Assembly: GCA_024408745.1 (NCBI GenBank)
Contig: JAKSUS010000004.1
Location: 1 to 16,319 of the forward strand
Reading direction: 5' to 3'
DNA: 16,319 nucleotides
Source of the DNA: Candidatus Gastranaerophilales bacterium
GTDB taxonomy: Bacteria > Cyanobacteriota > Vampirovibrionia > Gastranaerophilales > JAILCC01
The position numbers were made by a program, and so were the translations under genes. The notes under the pieces are model-generated. The model worked only from the letters and a program-made list of their open reading frames with translations. It was not told the origin of the DNA and searched no databases. Shown here piece after piece: positions 13,240-16,319 of the stretch. How positions within the stretch are numbered: position 1 is the first letter of the stretch; each line of letters starts with the position of its first letter.

Positions 13240-14573
13240 TCTTCCGAAAGACTTTCTTCTTCGGCAGTTTTAGGAATAATATTTACTCTTAATTTTGTTA
13301 TTCTTGTTTTAGAAATTTCTTTAACAATAAATTCTAAATTTTCATAAACTACAATATCGTTTTTTTCTGCTAAACGACCTAAAAGTTTTACAACAAAACC
13401 ACCTATCGTATCAACATCTTCATCTTCAATATTCACATTTAAAACTTCCGACACTTCATCAATTCTCATCATTGCATTTATATCATAACAGGTATCGGAA
13501 ATTTTTATTAAATCTTCTTCTTCGTCAGAGTCGAACTCGTCTTGAATTTCACCAAAAATTTCTTCTAAAACATCTTCTAACGTAATAAGTCCGGATGTTC
13601 CGCCAAATTCATCAATAACAATAGCCATTTGATTTTGTTGCTCTTTAAAATCACGCATTAATTTATCAATGCTGACAGTTTCAGGAACCATCATAGGTTT
13701 TCTCAATATTTTTTCAATATCAAATTCCCCTTTTAATGAAGCGGCATAAATATCTTTAATATGTATAATCCCTAATATATTATCCATATCTTCTTCATAA
13801 ACAGGATAACGAGTATATTGACTTTCGCAGGTAATTTTCTTTAATTCATCAAGCGAAATATCATTAGGAATACAGGTCATATCAGTTTTTGGAACCATAA
13901 CCTGCTTTGCTGTTAAATCTGAAAACTTAAATACATTTTGAATAATATCTTTTTCAGTTTCATTAATAACACCATCAGAACAACTTTCATCAATTAACAT
14001 ATTTAATTCTTCGGTTGAATGTGCATGGTCTTGGCTCTGTTTAATATTTAGCATTTTTAAAATTGCGTTACCGCAACCGTTTAAAATCCAAATAAAAGGT
14101 TTAAAGATATTTGCCGCAACCTGCATGGGTCTTGCAACAAATAAGGCTGTTTTTTCGGTATATTCAAGTGCTATTGATTTTGGAGTTAATTCTCCAATTA
14201 CAACGTGCAATAATGTAATAGCTGAAAATGCAATTGCTATTGAAATTGAATGAGCAGTTGCAAGTTTAGCATCAATCCAGGGAATAAAATCAAATATCGG
14301 TAATATTATTTTAACCAAAGTTGCTTCACCAAGCCAACCTAAACCGATACTTGAAATTGTAATCCCAAGTTGCGTTGCTGCAATATATTTATCAAGCTCA
14401 CCTACCGCTTCAAGTGCTATTTTGGCATTTTTATTACCTTCATTAGCTAATTGAGTTAATCTTGTATGTCTGACTCTGACAAGAGCAAATTCCGATGCTA
14501 CAAAAAATCCGTTTGAAAATAATAATACAAGTATTGATAAAAACCCTAAAATTGTTATATCGCTCTCGCTCAT
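13236..14573 (-). CDS. CNNM/CorC-type membrane protein (hemolysin family), likely Mg2+/divalent cation exporter
   Basis: This is a 445-residue inner-membrane protein. The N-terminal DUF21/CNNM domain (about 5-180) has a first helix with NGFFVASEFALVRVR (21-35), then AATQLGITISSIGLGWLGE (65-83), and the conserved IGELTPKSIA (126-135). A pair of CBS domains follows (about 222-282 and 290-345, with QNQMAIVIDEFGGTSGLITL at 312-331), which in relatives senses Mg-ATP or nucleotides. The C-terminal CorC/HlyC transporter-associated domain runs about 358-432. The order and length are standard. Relatives transport or efflux Mg2+ and Co2+; the older name hemolysin C is misleading. The start ATG at 14573 has no close Shine-Dalgarno; an AAAGGA lies about 16 bases away. 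It has its own promoter upstream. Confidence 0.93.
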   Translation of the reverse strand: MSESDITILGFLSILVLLFSNGFFVASEFALVRVRHTRLTQLANEGNKNAKIALEAVGELDKYIAATQLGITISSIGLGWLGEATLVKIILPIFDFIPWIDAKLATAHSISIAIAFSAITLLHVVIGELTPKSIALEYTEKTALFVARPMQVAANIFKPFIWILNGCGNAILKMLNIKQSQDHAHSTEELNMLIDESCSDGVINETEKDIIQNVFKFSDLTAKQVMVPKTDMTCIPNDISLDELKKITCESQYTRYPVYEEDMDNILGIIHIKDIYAASLKGEFDIEKILRKPMMVPETVSIDKLMRDFKEQQNQMAIVIDEFGGTSGLITLEDVLEEIFGEIQDEFDSDEEEDLIKISDTCYDINAMMRIDEVSEVLNVNIEDEDVDTIGGFVVKLLGRLAEKNDIVVYENLEFIVKEISKTRITKLRVNIIPKTAEEESLSEE

Positions 14574-14645
14574 TTATATTGTTAAAAATCCTTTCACATA
14601 AGTAAATTGAAATAAATATTTATTAAAGATAAAATATTCTCTTTA

Positions 14646-14674
14646 ATTATACCTGTTAATAAACTTTTTTGCAA
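14646..14674 (-). promoter_or_regulatory. Promoter of the CNNM/CorC-type gene
   Basis: On the minus strand, -35 TTGCAA (14669-14674) and a perfect -10 TATAAT (14646-14651) are separated by 17 bases. The predicted start near 14639 leaves a leader of about 65 bases before the ATG at 14573. Confidence 0.7.
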
Positions 14675-14756
14675 TTATTGTTGTTATTTCGTCAAAAATT
14701 ACAAATATAAACTAATTAGATGATGAAAATTAATCGGAATAATTTATAATAATATT

Positions 14757-14812
14757 ACACACACACGATTACCTATGGCTATGCATCCCTGAAAAATGCA
14801 TAGCTTTTTTTT
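14757..14812 (+). ncRNA. Candidate short plus-strand RNA ending in an orphan terminator
   Basis: A TATAAT at 14745-14750 could start transcription near 14757, and a strong intrinsic terminator ends at 14812, giving a transcript of about 56 bases. It would begin with an unpaired ACACACACGATTACC-like stretch and finish with the terminator hairpin. It also contains a five-codon reading frame, MAMHP (14775-14792), whose stop is in the hairpin loop. No good -35 is visible, so the RNA is inferred mainly from the terminator. Confidence 0.35.
14778..14812 (+). terminator. Strong plus-strand intrinsic terminator without a plus-strand gene
   Basis: A perfect 9-bp stem GCTATGCAT/ATGCATAGC (14778-14786 with 14796-14804) with a 9-base loop is followed by eight T residues (14805-14812) on the plus strand. 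On the minus strand, which carries both neighbouring genes, no U-run follows the hairpin. Confidence 0.8.
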
Positions 14813-14818
14813 AATCTT

Positions 14819-16319
14819 TTAACCACCAACTTTACCAACCTGGTTTCTTCCGTTTTCTTTTGCATTATACAAACCTCTGTCTGCAATTTCAATTAATTCC
14901 TGCGGGGTTTGCCCATGTTCGGGATATGTTGCTACCCCTAAACTTATTGTTATAACACATTCAATATCGCCTAATAATTTAAACGGCTTTTCATTTACAT
15001 TTTTACATATTTTATTTGCGGTAATAACTGCCTCATCTAAATTGGTATTCGGTAAAATAATTGCCATTTCTTCACCACCGTAACGGCAAACAATATCAGC
15101 AGCCCTTACGGACTTTTTCAAGATGCCCGCAATTTTTCTTAAAACATCATCACCTGTTTGATGTCCGAATTTATCATTAAACTTTTTGAAGAAATCTATA
15201 TCAACCATTATCAAGCTAAAATTCGTATTATATCTCTTGGAAATGTCAATTTGTGCAAGCATTTGTTCTTGAAAATATCTGTGATTATAGAGTTCCGTTA
15301 AACCGTCAGTTGTTGCAAGCTTATATGTTTTTTCAAAATCCTGAGATTTTCTTATAAATTTTACGACATAAACAATTGTATAAGTCGCTAAAATTAAAAA
15401 TACAGGGTAAGCAATATCAAGCCAGATATTAAATTTTGCAAGCATAAATAATGAAAAGCCTAAATATAAAATAATTAATCCAATAACAGTTAAAGCATTT
15501 ATCAAATTTGAATTTACTCTAAACAATAAAATGCTTGTAATCAAAACCAAAGCAAAAGACAATAATAAATTTAAACTATTTGAAGCAGGCACAATAAAAT
15601 TATCATTTAACATATTATTAATATAAGTTGTTTGAATTTCAACCCCGGGCATGTATCTGTCAACCGGAGTACTTTTGGTATCTGCTAATGATACTGCACT
15701 TGTGCCAACCGCAACAATTTTATCTTTGAAATATCCTTTTTCAATTTTATTATTAATAACATCAGCAAATGATATTTTTTCCACTCTTGATTTATTAAAC
15801 CAATTTAAAACCAAATAACCGTCTTTATCCAATTGGAATTTTTTATTAGCCATAATTAACTCGTTATTTTGATTAATAATATATTTTCTGGAATTAATGA
15901 TTTTATGTTTAAAAAAATGATGATGGGTTATTCTTAACGGCATATATGAATAATATTGTTCTTTATAAGTAAAGAAACTCGGAGCTCTTCTTGAAATCCC
16001 ATCTTTGTCTCTATTGAAATTAATAAAACCGATATTTTTAGCAACATCAAATAATTCAGGCATCATTTTTCTGTAATTTGAAAAATTTAAATCTTTAAAA
16101 TCTATATTACTTTTGTTATCCAAATTTGATGCTAATTTCAGAGGTAAAGATTTATTTTCTTCATCTTCTCTGTTATCAAAATTCAAAGAAAGATAAATAT
16201 TATCATACTTTTTTACTTCATTAATAAAATCCCAATCTTTATCTTCATTCCCTTGTTGAAATCCTAAAAACATAAAATCCATTAAAATAAGGTCAGCATT
16301 ATCATTTTCAAGATATTTA
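14819..16319 (-). CDS. CHASE2-GGDEF diguanylate cyclase, 5' end outside the window
   Basis: At least 499 residues are visible; the frame stays open to the window edge (KYLENDNADLIL precedes the Met at 16282), so that Met is not the start. The N-terminal part is an extracytoplasmic CHASE2 sensor. It ends in the typical DKIVAVGTSAVSLADTKSTP and YMPGVEIQTTYINN segments (about 199-234, counted from the window edge). Three membrane helices follow (about 249-266, 271-294, 298-320), then a cytoplasmic GGDEF domain (about 332-499). The active-site loop reads RYGGEEM (412-418) with Met in place of the usual Phe. The metal-binding DIDFFKKFND (373-382) and the inhibitory I-site RAAD (405-408) are intact. 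It should make cyclic di-GMP in response to an unknown external signal, with product inhibition. No PilZ or EAL partner is in the window. Confidence 0.92.
   Translation of the reverse strand, partial: KYLENDNADLILMDFMFLGFQQGNEDKDWDFINEVKKYDNIYLSLNFDNREDEENKSLPLKLASNLDNKSNIDFKDLNFSNYRKMMPELFDVAKNIGFINFNRDKDGISRRAPSFFTYKEQYYSYMPLRITHHHFFKHKIINSRKYIINQNNELIMANKKFQLDKDGYLVLNWFNKSRVEKISFADVINNKIEKGYFKDKIVAVGTSAVSLADTKSTPVDRYMPGVEIQTTYINNMLNDNFIVPASNSLNLLLSFALVLITSILLFRVNSNLINALTVIGLIILYLGFSLFMLAKFNIWLDIAYPVFLILATYTIVYVVKFIRKSQDFEKTYKLATTDGLTELYNHRYFQEQMLAQIDISKRYNTNFSLIMVDIDFFKKFNDKFGHQTGDDVLRKIAGILKKSVRAADIVCRYGGEEMAIILPNTNLDEAVITANKICKNVNEKPFKLLGDIECVITISLGVATYPEHGQTPQELIEIADRGLYNAKENGRNQVGKVGG

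Noticed and set aside
14757..14812. Cyanobacterial Yfr1 RNA
   Set aside because: Length and AC-rich unpaired region are reminiscent, but the conserved ACUCCUCACAC core and the 5' stem-loop are absent.
1..16319. Mobile element, prophage, CRISPR array or defence system
   Set aside because: No transposase, integrase, Cas protein, spaced repeats or toxin-antitoxin pair is visible; gene content and base composition look uniform throughout.

Overview
This is an AT-rich bacterial chromosome segment with a compact, largely operonic layout. It has 15 protein genes, two of them cut by the window edges, and one tRNA. I see no insertion sequence, prophage, CRISPR array or rRNA. TGA is used as a stop and TGG for Trp, so the genetic code is standard. 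The tRNA gene does not encode its CCA end. The most likely source is a gut Melainabacteria/Gastranaerophilales-type genome (non-photosynthetic relatives of cyanobacteria). The grounds are composition, a cyanobacterial/Firmicute-like group 1/2 sigma factor, a CHASE2-GGDEF protein, and small lineage-specific proteins with a short N-terminal 'NNSVKFSS'-like leader. This is an inference and an AT-rich Firmicute or similar lineage cannot be excluded.

Layout, left to right. The 3' end of ileS (+) converges on an rlmB-rpoD/sigA pair (-) at a strong bidirectional terminator. A 208-base divergent region then leads to a small unknown gene (+), a tRNA-Ser(GGA) with a clear promoter, and a BASS-type sodium symporter whose start lies 31 bases after the tRNA. 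The symporter abuts, tail to tail, a uridine kinase-like gene (-). Next comes a minus-strand operon read from 9557 down to 4813: a divergent GH13-like glycosidase, ruvB, an iron-sulfur flavoprotein-like reductase, and an unknown HExxH protein. A divergent region carrying a good minus-strand promoter separates this operon from an NSS-family sodium-coupled transporter (+).

The right third is all minus strand: a CHASE2-GGDEF diguanylate cyclase (cut by the window edge), a CNNM/CorC-type transporter, a NeuB-family synthase overlapping a KdsC-like phosphatase, and an unknown 228-residue protein. Between the CHASE2-GGDEF and CorC genes is a strong intrinsic terminator pointing the opposite way from both genes, which suggests a short unannotated plus-strand RNA.

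The best-supported biological stories are housekeeping (translation, rRNA modification, transcription, recombination), sodium-coupled import, and a two-step nonulosonic-acid module. That module's synthase lacks the usual C-terminal SAF/antifreeze-like domain, and the paired phosphatase points to a phosphorylated (KDN-9-P or Neu5Ac-9-P-like) route.
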